Shown here piece after piece: positions 10,609-20,932 of a stretch of 34,063 nt of DNA. Position 1 is the stretch's first letter. Each line of letters starts with the position of its first letter. The position numbers and the translations under genes are program-made. Under the pieces are notes generated by a model. That model was not told the DNA's origin. It saw only the letters and a program-made list of their open reading frames with translations, and did no database searches. The DNA is from Annulohypoxylon bovei var. microspora (lineage: Eukaryota > Ascomycota > Sordariomycetes > Xylariales > Hypoxylaceae), in contig MU405437.1 of assembly GCA_022836615.1 (NCBI GenBank), positions 1 to 34,063 on the forward strand, in the 5' to 3' direction.

Positions 10609-13046
10609 TCAGAGGACATGCTTTCCTGTCTTGACCGGCTTGACAATCCCCTCCCGTGCCATCGCTGACACGAGATCCTGCAGCATAAAATCGCACTTAC
10701 GCCCTGCGACGATATCTACGGCCCAGGGCATCGCCTGCGGCTTCATCGTAGCGGCTGAGTTCGTATTTTCCGTCGCCATTTCGCCAAGCGTGATGGCGAA
10801 ATCGGGAATTCCTGCCACGGACGCAAACCTCGATGCCATGACCGAACTGGGACTCGAGCTCGTCAATTGCTGCAAGGCTGCCCGAGCTTCTTCGCATGCG
10901 TTATTGCTGCCATTAGTTGCTTTGCTTTCATTGCAAAGGAGAGTCGCGTTTAGCTGAGCATTAGCCAATACTAGAAGTTGGCTCCCTTTAGCTAGAAGCT
11001 GTTGCATATAAACGTTGTTTCCGTCTCTGGATATGTCGGGCTTGTAACCCGACCCAGATGGGGGAGAGAAGTACAAGAATATTGCATCAGAGCAAGTCGC
11101 GTTGTCCGGGCGGAGGAATTCTTCCGATACCCACTGCCGTAAGACTCGAACGGTATCCAAATTTTGCTGATGTATCTCATCGGTAATCGATTCGTTGGCC
11201 TGAAGCCACCCCTGACGAATATGGGGGACCATTGGCGGGAACTCGCCGTCATGTGTATCCATCCAAGAACGTGAGTACTCGCGCCCGAAGTCATTCCATT
11301 GATCGTATGTCGTAAGATTTAAGTACGTGTAGTCTACGGTAGTACTAAGTACGGAACCACCAATTCGCGGAATGGCACTGCTTGTACTGTTCCATAAACT
11401 ATCGATTGAAAGTTCGGTGACTTTAGCGTCGAGGAGCTTAGAGAGTGCCTTCACAAAATCTTGCACCTTGCTCCACCACAGGGCATCGTCTCCCGTTGCG
11501 TTGGAATAGTATTGGGCCGTTTCTGCGTCGATGTATATCTTCTTGGGAAAAGAAGGGTACTCCTTTGCAAAACCCGAGTAAAGGACCTTGTTCACATCGG
11601 ACCAGACCGCGGGATCTCGAACTATGACGCCGCTGGTGTCCATCGCGGGGGAAAGTGGCAGCACCCCGAAACTAAGGTCGACAGCTCCCGTCGAGGGACG
11701 GTTACCCATGACACCGTTGGCGATGGCTGGCCCTCGAATGCTACCTCCCGTGTCACCGCCCATGCTAACATCGAGAAAATCATAACTGGCAACTGCTGCA
11801 CCCGAACCCCCTGAGCTGTCGCCTGGAGAACTATACCCATCGCCTCTCGGGTTGAAGGGAAGGACGTAATCTACGTGCTCGGGTACTTGAGTGCCGGCGT
11901 ACGCGAATTCAGAGAGGTGGTTCTTGCCAATCACTACGGCACCCGCGTCGATTAACTTCTGGACCGGAAGGGCCGTGGCATTCTTAAACTGGTGCATCTC
12001 GTAAAGGGCGCGGTTACCGCCGCTCGTCTTTAATCCTCTCAAGTCGTATAAATCCTTTACGGCAAGACGGAGTCCCGCTAAAGGCTTTTCGGATGTCCGA
12101 GTATAGTAAAGGCGGGAAGGGATACCAATGGTTAGAGCCCCGGCTGACATTGATGCAGCTGCGAGAGTATGGTGGGTATTGTTTTCATCTTGATACGAGG
12201 ACTGAGACTAAGGTTAGACTGTCTGTCTAAGGAGAAGAAGCTAAAGGGGGAAGTACCTGAATAAATGCCTGGCTAACGTCATCCACGAGTTTGTACGCCC
12301 GGTATACATATCCCGTTCTGTTGAAAGGTGTGGAGGGTACATGGGTACAAGGAGGGTACATGGGTACACAAGGAGGATTATGTAATACATGGGATGGGGT
12401 AGAAACGCGCTCTTAGCGTGATCGGAGAAATGCTCATAGATTTGCTCCGTACAACACATGAATAAAACCACAATTACCTGCGATCTATTAGCCCGCCACT
12501 GACGTGGCACCGAACATCGGATGACTGTTTCAACACGTTCGTGTTTGTAGAAAATATGGTCCCCGCGGAACATTAGAAATATCTGGACGATCGGAACTAC
12601 TATCGAAGATGTTGCTGATAGCATAATCAGGTTCAAGGGAGCTTGTAAGGCTTGCCTCGAACTTGTTTCCGGGATGATCAAATAAAACAGCTGAACAGGT
12701 ATCTAAGTAAGCAGTGACTAGGTAGGTAATGTAACTGAATCAAGAGACCCGCACCTTTAGTAAATTCGGGGGTCCAGACATCGTCAGTGGCGTTATACAA
12801 CTCAAAAATAGTTCTCAGATCTCTTGCATCAATGCTGCTGCTATTAAGTCGTACCACCGTCAAAGGGAGGAACTCGTCGCTAGAAAGGTTCGATTCGGGC
12901 TTCCAGGACTGGAAAGACCAAGACTTAGTCGGAGGGAGGAAGTAAGAATTTGCGCCAAGATTAACCTGCTTCGATACAGTTTGTGCACATCTCGCTACCG
13001 ACGAAAGCAATACCATAAAGGCGGCTGAAAGTTGAAGGGACTTCAT
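10609..13046 (-). CDS. Secreted amidase-signature hydrolase (scytalone dehydratase-like Arp1 annotation group)
   Basis: Four-exon model, 699 aa: 13046-12755, 12690-12537, 12317-12257, 12201-10609. Start is the ATG at 13046; the upstream in-frame codon is only GTG. It opens with a signal peptide (MKSLQLSAAFMVLLSSVARC). The N-terminal ~185 aa are the extra domain found in many fungal amidases, including GPYFL and YVYRAYKLVDD. The amidase signature follows: catalytic Lys in VKDLYD (~K218), cis-Ser in DSSGGSG (~S298), nucleophile Ser in GGDTGGSIRG (~S323). It should hydrolyse an extracellular or secretory-pathway amide; substrate unknown. Intron 2 is long (219 nt) and contains a 19-bp tandem duplication. 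Its donor GTGTTG is weak, so the exon 2/3 boundary is the least certain part. It converges with the STAND gene (251 bp between stops). Confidence 0.83.
12332..12369. repeat. Two tandem 19-bp copies inside an amidase intron
   Basis: The unit ggagggtacatgggtacaa is repeated head to tail, the copies differing only at the last base. It lies wholly in the long second intron of the amidase model, consistent with a recent slippage expansion. Confidence 0.85.
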
Positions 13047-13985
13047 ATTGCCTAGAACAATTGACACCGCGTAGATGAGCTACTGTGGATGGGGCTAGGC
13101 TGTTAAAGGGGACATTGAATCTCAATCAGATATAAGGTGAAAGACTCTTCCTAAGATGTTGAGACTTCGAGGTATTTATAATCAACTATAGTGAAATTTG
13201 ATATTCATTTCTCAAAGAGATCTACCTCAGCAGAGCCATAGGCAGGTAGGGCTGATATCCAAGAACGGCAGCCAAGAGCTGAGCTGGAATATGAGACTGC
13301 GTGGACTAATGATCCAGGGCGATGGTGAATCGGCATACATAGGTAGCCATGCGTCTGCGGAATGTCATAGCCACATTGCCTAATTAGGTGTTATGAAGAG
13401 GTTCTGTGTCATTGATAGGAAGATCTTACCACATTCACTCTCGACTGATTTCCATGGTATAGTAAGAGTTATTCTACTTAAAATTACCTATTCCTTCAAT
13501 CAAAATTATTTTAAGTCGGGTAACGAATAATCTCATACAGCTGAGCCGACGTACGTGCGTGCATAATCACGAATGGTGCTATCGGCCAAGGTATATTGCT
13601 AGAAATAGTACATAGGTATGTTATTTACCTACCTACTTTCCTAGGTAGGTAGCTACTTAATTGTTTCATGTCAGGTATCTAAACATGTCTTATTCATGAA
13701 TGTGTTCAATGAAACTAGGTAGTTAGTTTGCATGTTACATAAAGCTCCCAAGCAAGTTGGGCGACTATTAACATCTCGATTTCAGTGAGATTTGAATGAA
13801 AGAAACTTCATAATACACGTCTAAGAAATAGTTTAATCTGCTTCTAAGATGAAATAATCCTTTTTCTTCAAATAATAATAACTACCTACCTAGTTAACCC
13901 CTATTCAAACATGTCCCGTCACTTTTTTATTAACACCACCCCAAATTACAAAGTAGCTGCCTTAGAAGCCTAGGCTGTAAATAAA
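13047..13985. other. Spacer upstream of the amidase gene
   Basis: About 0.94 kb. Contains the amidase promoter/5' UTR and the 3' end of the Ser/Ala-rich gene. Several ACCTACCT/TAGGTAGG clusters occur (13613-13656, 13714, 13881). No convincing gene. Confidence 0.5.
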
Positions 13986-14633
13986 TCAAAGCATAGCAGC
14001 AGCGAAAGCTAAAAGAGCACCACCGGTGAGTCCCATCCTTACAGTCAACTCCGCGGCAGCACCCTCGGAGGTTGTAGCAGCAGCCGCCGCCCCAGAACTA
14101 GTTGCATCCATCGTGGAGCCGGATCCCGTCACAGCAGTCGCGGTACTAGAGCTAGATCCTGTTTTAGTAGCCGCAGCGCTAGATCCAGATCCAGACTGTC
14201 CCGGAGAAGCGGTGGTGGTCTGGGCAACCCCACTACTGAGCGGCGTTACAAGATGTGTGCCGCTTGCCTCAAGACTTGCGCGAGCACTCGAAATCTCGCT
14301 GTCGTAGTTGGGGCCGTCGGTAACGATCGTGGCGCAGCTTATGGGTGTTGCTATCCATGTTGTTGTGGTCGGGCCCTTGCAGATCGGCCAGCCATCACAG
14401 ACAGATAGGTAGGGCTGGTCGATGGTGCCGCCGACACAACATCCTTTGGAGTTTGTTTGGACGAAGTTGACGCCAGGGCAGTTGTCCGTGTCTCTCTGTT
14501 GATGGTTAGCATGGGAGGGGCAATCGTATATATGGGATAGCGAATAGGGGTTGGTGCTGACAATTTGAAGGGAGTTGGCGAACACGCCCGCGGCGAGGAG
14601 GGAGCCGACGATCGTTGTGGTAAAGGAAGGCAT
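13986..14633 (-). CDS. Small secreted Cys-containing, Ser/Ala-rich GPI-anchor candidate
   Basis: The frame from ATG 14633 is open for 215 aa, but an in-frame 66-nt intron is likely at 14561-14496 (donor GTCAGC, branch GCTAAC, acceptor CAACAG), giving 193 aa. Splicing leaves six cysteines in the mature domain; retention adds a seventh, so an even disulphide count favours splicing. Order: N-terminal signal peptide (MPSFTTTIVGSLLAAGVFA), a Cys domain with GCCVGGT and CDGWPICKG, a Ser/Thr/Ala/Gly-rich stalk, and a hydrophobic C-terminus (LLAFAAAML) behind small residues, as in GPI-attachment signals. It is probably a cell-wall or plasma-membrane surface protein. I do not recognise a named family, and no enzymatic motif is visible. 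Confidence 0.78.
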   Translation of the reverse strand: MPSFTTTIVGSLLAAGVFANSLQIVSTNPYSLSHIYDCPSHANHQQRDTDNCPGVNFVQTNSKGCCVGGTIDQPYLSVCDGWPICKGPTTTTWIATPISCATIVTDGPNYDSEISSARASLEASGTHLVTPLSSGVAQTTTASPGQSGSGSSAAATKTGSSSSTATAVTGSGSTMDATSSGAAAAATTSEGAAAELTVRMGLTGGALLAFAAAML

Positions 14634-15218
14634 AGTTGAAGCGCACTGGAATTTATAGACAGAATACCTAAGTATCGTTGTTAGGATAGTTTGGTGACCT
14701 CGGTGCGTTAGCTGATGACTGGTGACTGATGCTAAAAAGTTGCGATTTGTTACATGTTATGGGCATAGACCGCTTTTATATCCTTATTTTCTTGATGCTA
14801 GGTTTGTATACCAGCCCCAAATGGAGTGAATCCTGCGATCCAGCTAAGCAATCTCCCTTGCAAATTGTATAGGGAGTTGACAAGTTGCGGCTGACACCCG
14901 CCCACTTTAGGGCTGTGTGGTGGCATCCTAACCAAGCCTGTCGCAGCATTGACACTAATTTAGGAAACCCGTTCAACCATAGTGGGCCTCGCAGCTAAAA
15001 TTCATCCTATGAAAAGCTCAATAATCCGACATTATTAAACCTACCTAGAGAGGGGGACTTTTTCATGAACAACTCATCTCACCACTTCCATTTAGATTCT
15101 GTGCAGACTGCCAAGGCTTTTATTTTCTTTTCTTTCATAACAATGTCCTATTCCCTTTCATCCCGATACACTCTTAACCGGGAATGCCTATTGCAGGGGT
15201 TCAGCGCTACGTATAATA
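14634..15218. other. Spacer between GPI-type gene and Zn2Cys6 regulator
   Basis: It holds the GPI-type gene's promoter and the 3' UTR of the regulator. No other feature supported. Confidence 0.45.
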
Positions 15219-16824
15219 CTATAAGGATCCTGCTGGAAGTAGGAATTGTTGAGATGGCAGAGATGGCAAAATATTTCCACTTGTGGCATAACATCTCTGA
15301 AAAATCTCCTCCCTTGTCCACATGATATCCGTGGCTGGGTTTCGTTCTTGGAGTAGATTCAATAAATCTACAATCCACTCTTCCGTGTCCTTGGACTTGG
15401 CACTGCCATATGTCAGAAGAAGGGCAGTTGGATAATAGTGCATACCAAATGAGCCCACTTTGGTGGCTTGCTCATGAAACATCCAGATTCTCCTGCTGTG
15501 TAAGTAGTTCTCCTGTCGAAACTTGTGCGGTGGTTCCCCATCCAGTGAGGATAACATGTTATTCGCGACAATAGTAGCTAGTGCATATAGACAGCAAGCG
15601 CGCGGAACATCGCTGTTTTCGGCGTCGTAAACTTCCTCGACAGGAGACATTGGGGAACAAGCAGCTCTCTTCCTCACAAACGACGGATCCTCCAAAATAG
15701 TCTGCAAAGCGCCTTCGATGGTCTCGAAGACGACAAGCATAGACGTTATCCTCGAGTGAATATGATCGTAACTCACTTGCCCAGCATGATATCCTCGCAG
15801 CTCTCTCATCACATCTGGGAACACCGACATCTGGCTGTATACTTTAAATAACAATCTGTTGACGACAGGGATATCTCGGTGCTCATTGAAGATCCGTTGC
15901 CATCGTGGAGAGCCGAAGAAAAACGATTGATTACGAGCATAATAGTGTGATGACTAGTATTATCAACATTTGATAGGACGAAGACTGATGTGAACTTTGC
16001 TTACTAGTTCTGAAAGACTTTCAAGAATCATGGAGAAGACGAGCTCATTCTTGGCTGCCTCCGGTCCAAGGCGCTCCAGAAGGTATGCCGCCCCAGTCAA
16101 GTGTACTGACCAGGTCACAAGTAAATACGGCAATTCCACTGCTGTAGCAATGGTGGCCTATATAACAATTAGCAGGAAGAGATAAAGCCCAAGAAACTCT
16201 AGGTACCAACCTCGACTCTCCACATGACCAAAGTCGCTAACAAAGTTTCTATCCGATTTAGCTCGTTGGAATCTTGGAGGGCATGTCTTAAATCCCGCAA
16301 TGCCGAGCAGTACAATTTAAGATCAAGCTTCCTTTCAGGTCTCGGGGAAATCGATTGTCTTCTTCGCGCATCGGAGAGACAAGAAACCGCTCCGGTCAAG
16401 GCTTGGGAGCCGTTGAGCATAGCCGGAACTTGTTGCAAGGCGTGTGCGAAGCTGGAGAAACCGAAAGTTTTAGCTTGGGATGTTAATAAGGAAACGAGCT
16501 CGCCGCCGACCAAAGTTGCATGACTTGACGGCACCGAAGGAGGTATTAATTGCGGTTGTCCCTTTGAAGCGGGTTGGAAATTTGGACGCGATCGTAGGCG
16601 ACTGACTAGGGCCACCCGCGAAGACCCCTCCGCGATATTCTCCGCGACAAACTTGACCCTCTCTGGTGGTCCTGAACAATGCTGCTTAGCCTTTCGACAT
16701 TGCCCACACGTCGGCCATTGACGATCACACTATCCAGGGTTAGGTAAGGCTAACTTAGTGCCAGAAGACCTACTTTTATCTTCCTCTGCCTGCAAGCCGA
16801 ACAGCGGACACTTAGGGCGACCAT
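15219..16824 (-). CDS. Zn(II)2Cys6 transcription factor with Fungal_trans_2-type region
   Basis: Four-exon model, 485 aa: 16824-16774, 16729-16211, 16157-16005, 15953-15219. Introns are 44, 53 and 51 nt, all phase 0. The Zn cluster is CSACRQRKIK then CDRQWPTCGQCRKAKQHC: six cysteines with spacing X2-X6-X6-X2-X6, starting at residue 8. The first intron cuts between the Lys and the third Cys, so neither exon alone shows the motif. The rest is helical with FFFGSPRWQRIFNEHRDIP and later segments typical of the PF11951-type fungal regulatory domain. Nuclear DNA-binding regulator; targets unknown. The adjacent genes (GPI-type protein, E2-F-box) are not obvious regulon members. The very C-terminus could differ if a further small intron near 15300 exists. 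Confidence 0.85.
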
Positions 16825-17059
16825 GGAGATGTGGAGCGGGTCTTGGCGGTAAGAGAGATAGCGAACTTGATGAATGTCCTGGCATACGGTGTATCACGAC
16901 GGCGTTCGTCTTAACTGAGGTTTCGGCATGCTACTACTTCTGCGTGACTGAGCTATATGGATACCGACGAGATGAATCTTATAGTAATAGGGATTACAAT
17001 TAAGATACGAAAAATTTAGTGTCGTCATCCCAACCCATCCCCTGCGTTCTAAATGGGGC

Positions 17060-17140
17060 TAGACCTAGTAATTGGACCCTGCGCGCAACCAATGCCACCT
17101 TATATCCAGCTGATCTCAGCCCAGTACACCGCCCAGGGTG
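17060..17140 (-). pseudogene. Possible relic of a short-chain dehydrogenase N-terminus
   Basis: One minus frame reads GLRSAGYKVALVARRVQ. This looks like the helix-strand after the Rossmann glycine loop of short-chain dehydrogenases (typically ...AGYKVALVARR). No Gly-x-x-x-Gly-x-Gly loop precedes it in frame, and nothing SDR-like follows. The patch is more GC-rich than its surroundings. At ~25 residues a chance match cannot be excluded. Confidence 0.25.
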
Positions 17141-17584
17141 CCACTGACGAAATACTCTAGATATAAAACCAGTGGCTTGATAGGTAGTTGACTTAAACTT
17201 GATGTCATGTTTATGTTTACTCTGATTAGGTAAGTACTTACTTTGGATTGTGTTTGTAATTTGGATATTATGCAACGAGATATCAAATCGCAGATTTTGG
17301 TGATGCTAAACCCATGTACATAGAAGGATCATTTATCTCCAACTCCTTCTTCCAGGATACGGATACTCACCCCTACATATCGGATGTTTTACTAAAGAGG
17401 TTAGTAGCTAACATAATATCGCCTGTTATCCTTAAATCCAAATGGATATTTAATTAAGATGAATTGAGTTGTTGAAACTTGGGGTATAGCAATAATTATG
17501 TAAGAGTCGAGGGGAATGAAAGGAAATAGAAAAGGGGGAGGGGCAAAACTGGTGTGGGGAATTTGGAATCAACAAATAGCTTTT

Positions 17585-17611
17585 GGGACTTCTGGGACTT
17601 CTGGAACTTCT
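17585..17611. repeat. 9-bp triplicated repeat (GGGACTTCT)
   Basis: Three head-to-tail copies, the third with one substitution, in spacer sequence downstream of the E2-F-box gene. No function evident. Confidence 0.7.
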
Positions 17612-17818
17612 CACGAAAGATTTCCCCATGATATGTAATTTATTCTTTTTATTCGCGGGTAAGGTTCAGCCTTACAACGAATAGCTAGGATAATGCGGCG
17701 CGTTCATTGGTTTTTCGTGATGCAAAGCTCTATTTTAGGATATAAGCGTGGATGAGTAACCTGCTGCTTTCGTATGACTTGTTCGCTAATTTTTCAGCTT
17801 GCTACCTTAGCCGCATTA

Positions 17819-19810
17819 TCAACTACCTTCAGTACGAGGTCCTCGTGGGCTGCTTTTATTCGGGAAAAAGCTTCTGCAATGACTCAACGCATCCGCATTC
17901 CAGTTTTCCTCCACCCAACGCGCATCTTCTGCACTCAACCAGAGACGACGGTTCGCCCACAAGAAGCGGTCCTTCTTAACTCGCATAAGTAACACATACT
18001 TAGGCGGCATGCCCCACGTCGAGTATCCATTGGCCATGCTTGCAAGTACCGTCTTGCGTAGCACGTTACTGAAGGTTTGTCCATCCGGAATCTTTTGAAG
18101 TCCCATTTCCCTCAGGAACGTTGGGAAATCGTTGATGGTGTGTAGGCGTCGAATAGTCTCTGCCAATTCCTTCGCCGCATTTCGAGGAGGGGCACCGTGG
18201 CGTTGGAATAGTTCGTCGCGAACCTGAGTCAGGGGTTTAGTGTGGGAGGGCCGTGCTATGCGTCGGAATAGCTCCGAGAACATCAAGAGCCGATAAGAAG
18301 TTCGGGAGCCCTCGAAAGTCTTGTTGAGACGGTAGGCCGACACGGGGGCTGGCTCTATATACGAGAGTTCGGGCATGTGCGCTCCTTTCCTGTCGAGAAG
18401 CCAAACGACGTTTCTTGTGATGGCTTCAATAATAATAGCCTTCGTAAGTTCTTCGGTGACTTCGATGTCGGAAATCAACAAGGCAACAAGAAGATGCCCT
18501 AGATTGGGACAGTCGGCTTTAGACTGCTTTCCGTTCATGAAATTTCGGAGGAGAGAATTGGCGTGCTCGACTAAAGTGGGGTCGTCGGTTGCGAGGCAGA
18601 CCAGTAGATGGAAAAGGTGGAAGTACGAGTCGATGGCCTTCTCTGAGGCGTGACGAAGATTACTCTTCAGAGAATCGTAAGAATCGTCGGCCTTATGCTC
18701 AGCTACCTGGTTTAGCCGAACCACCACGTCATTCATGAACGTGAAAATCACCTGAGCTCCGCCGAAAGTGCCAACGCTCTTGATCTGGAGCTTCATCGCA
18801 GATAAAACTTCCTTGACGTCCTCCTTAACGCGTCTCCAATGCTGGTGGGAGATCGGCAAAGGAAGCCACTGCCCAAAACTGATATTATTGACCGACCGAC
18901 GAATTTTCCAGTGCTTATAAGCATCTTGTGACAGGAGGTCGAACTCCGAAGTAATCTGGCCACGACGGATCGCTACACCCACCCCGAGCTTGGCAGACCG
19001 GTAGTCTTGCTTGAGACAGAAACACTGGAGTTCGCGCTGCCTCATGACGTCGAAGTCCCTCACAACATCACTGATCCTTGGCCAGGCAGCCGCAAATCTT
19101 GTTATTTGATCGAAGTCCAACTTTTCGAGGACCATCACTAGTAATTCATTCGGCAAGCGGTCGATTTCGCATGTCGTCACGATCTTTTGCTCAGTCGACT
19201 TTGGCGCAGCTTCGGCTGTTGAGGGCGGTGATATTGTGTCCGAGAGTGCAGGCCATTCGTTCGACTCAACACTAACACGAGCATCGTAATCAAATCTTCC
19301 AGATGTCGCTGGCTGAGGCACGGGTTGTTGATAATCTTTGCCAAAATGGCAATAGGTGCACGCAAAGTCATCGATTAGCGCCTCGTCTGTGGCCCTATAC
19401 TCATCCAGATTTTGTTTGTCCCCGTACTCTTGTTCGATAACCCGGCTGGAGAAGAAGCTGAGCAACTGGATTGCTATGCCCTTCAGCGTATATGCGGGCG
19501 TATGCTCTTCGCTGCGACGTAAAATAGATGCGCATATGTAGTTGTGAAAGACGTTTGGATGATAGACGCTTGAGTCCATCTTGACTTGTGGTGGATCCAC
19601 GGGGTAATGAGGTGGAAACTGTACGGTTAGGTGTAGGGGTTTATAGTTTTCGGGAGTGAGGACTAGGCATGCCGCTGAAAGGTCGTAATCATAACTGTGT
19701 AAGGTGATATTCGGATACGGCTTCTCCACGAGTTCTTTGATGTCCATCATAAGCCGACGTAGTCGAAACGGGGCACCGGCATCCTTCTCGGACGTATGCG
19801 AAGAAGACAT
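17819..19810 (-). CDS. Ubiquitin-conjugating (E2/UBC) domain fused to an F-box
   Basis: Single uninterrupted exon of 663 aa from ATG 19810. Residues ~15-125 form a UBC fold: PLHLTVQFPPHYPVDPP, then YHPNV (the HPN motif, H84-N86) and YICASIL, placing a Cys (C93) at the E2 active-site position seven residues after the Asn. A C-x-x-C follows (C151, C154), then a disordered linker (~165-210). An F-box begins EIDRLPNELLVMVLEKLD (~215-262). The remaining ~400 aa are helical with no domain I recognise; WLPLPISHQHW (~315-325) stands out. E2s hand activated ubiquitin to E3s, and F-box proteins bring substrates to SCF E3s through Skp1; here both sit on one chain. Catalysis is plausible because His, Asn and Cys are kept, but unproven. 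No introns, unlike most neighbours. Confidence 0.85.
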   Translation of the reverse strand: MSSSHTSEKDAGAPFRLRRLMMDIKELVEKPYPNITLHSYDYDLSAACLVLTPENYKPLHLTVQFPPHYPVDPPQVKMDSSVYHPNVFHNYICASILRRSEEHTPAYTLKGIAIQLLSFFSSRVIEQEYGDKQNLDEYRATDEALIDDFACTYCHFGKDYQQPVPQPATSGRFDYDARVSVESNEWPALSDTISPPSTAEAAPKSTEQKIVTTCEIDRLPNELLVMVLEKLDFDQITRFAAAWPRISDVVRDFDVMRQRELQCFCLKQDYRSAKLGVGVAIRRGQITSEFDLLSQDAYKHWKIRRSVNNISFGQWLPLPISHQHWRRVKEDVKEVLSAMKLQIKSVGTFGGAQVIFTFMNDVVVRLNQVAEHKADDSYDSLKSNLRHASEKAIDSYFHLFHLLVCLATDDPTLVEHANSLLRNFMNGKQSKADCPNLGHLLVALLISDIEVTEELTKAIIIEAITRNVVWLLDRKGAHMPELSYIEPAPVSAYRLNKTFEGSRTSYRLLMFSELFRRIARPSHTKPLTQVRDELFQRHGAPPRNAAKELAETIRRLHTINDFPTFLREMGLQKIPDGQTFSNVLRKTVLASMANGYSTWGMPPKYVLLMRVKKDRFLWANRRLWLSAEDARWVEENWNADALSHCRSFFPNKSSPRGPRTEGS

Positions 19811-20922
19811 CTTGACAACGTGATGATGTCGGCTTACTTAGACAGTGAAGAGTGGATGGATTGCGAAGACGCGTACTTTCGATTTCCCAATAAACTCGTA
19901 CGCTTTAAGATGAGTTGAATATTGAGTAAGTGGTGGCGAGGTGTATCGGCTTGAGTTGCAGTAGTTATGATGATAAGGGAAGCGAACATGGCAACATGAA
20001 GATGTAAAATTGAAATAGCTTTAAATACATTATTTCAATTGAAACCCGAGAATATTTCCCAAGGCATCAACTTTTAGTATTGGGTATCTACAGCATGAAC
20101 AGTAAAAGAATCTCAGGCATCGGTCTGTGCTAGTAGACAATCATAGAATATTTCGGCTGTTGACTCACTTCGGCCATTGTAGTGGAGACCTTGCCCCTAT
20201 TCTTACTGTTTTCGGCACGCCGTGAGCTGAATTGTGGCAGTGTATTTTGCCAACCTACACACTACTAGCAATAGGTCTTACAACCAACTAGTTACCTACC
20301 TACCGCATGGATCTAACGATGGCCAATCCATTCATTGTCCGCCAACTTTACTCATGATAACGCAGGTTTTATGTACTTTTAAAATAAACTTACATTTATA
20401 TGTAATGGGATTCATATCATTCATTGTAGTTTCACATAAAATAGAAGTAAACAATTGCTGTGCATTTTGAACTTGAGTGCCTTGACTTTTATCCTAAACT
20501 GTACTTCATGAAAACACCTTATCAAGTAAGGGTCGGTAGTAAGGACAAAGAGAAACGGTTAGATACCTACAGGTACCTACCTATGTTTAGGTACTTACCT
20601 GAGTGAAAATGAGTTGATAATTCATCAAATTGGAATAAAATAATTTTTCATTTGTTCATTTGAAAGAGTTTCCCATTGGCTTCTTCACGAAAGTTTGATA
20701 ACTTTTTAGCCAGCCTTTCATTGCGTATATATCCAGCTAAAAATTGAAGTTTTGACTCGTGAAACTGAAGCCTGGGTTTCAATTTTAAAATGTTATGTTA
20801 GGATACTGATAATTAGGTAACTACTTAGGTACCTAGGTACATAAAAGAGAAAAGAGCCATAAACGATTTCAATGTTAGATGAAGGGTGGTTACAAAAAAG
20901 AAGGAACGGGACGCGATTAGAC
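19811..20922. other. Spacer between E2-F-box gene and tRNA
   Basis: About 1.1 kb: promoter/5' UTR of the E2-F-box gene, an inverted repeat (20008-20040) and several TACCTAGGTA/ACCTACCT motifs (20290, 20564-20600, 20814-20841). A 78-codon open frame at 20234-20470 looks AT-rich and non-coding. Confidence 0.5.
20008..20040. repeat. Perfect 10-bp inverted repeat, 13-nt loop
   Basis: Arms AATTGAAATA and TATTTCAATT flank a 13-nt AT-rich spacer, roughly 200 bp upstream of the E2-F-box start codon. It could be a protein-binding palindrome or chance in AT-rich DNA. Confidence 0.6.
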
Positions 20923-20927
20923 AAAAA
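20923..20927 (-). terminator. RNA polymerase III T-run terminator of tRNA-Cys
   Basis: On the minus strand a run of five T residues begins 6 nt after the tRNA 3' end, as expected for Pol III termination. Confidence 0.7.
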
Positions 20928-20932
20928 TGAAA

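Larger units (their letters stand above)
16825..17818. other. Spacer with a possible gene relic
   Basis: About 1 kb between the regulator start and the E2-F-box stop. Contains a GC-richer patch with a possible dehydrogenase relic (17060-17140) and a short 9-bp triplication (17585-17611). No intact gene. Confidence 0.45.

Noticed and set aside
12241..12681. 146-codon minus-strand open frame as a separate gene or amidase exon
   Set aside because: The expected amidase N-terminal segments (VLFDHPGNKFE, GPYFL, YVYRAYKLVDD) lie in other frames of the same stretch and splice together in phase; this frame is mostly intron.
14026..14307. 93-codon plus-strand Ala/Pro/Val-rich frame
   Set aside because: Antisense shadow of the Ser/Ala-rich stalk of the GPI-type protein; no start context or family.
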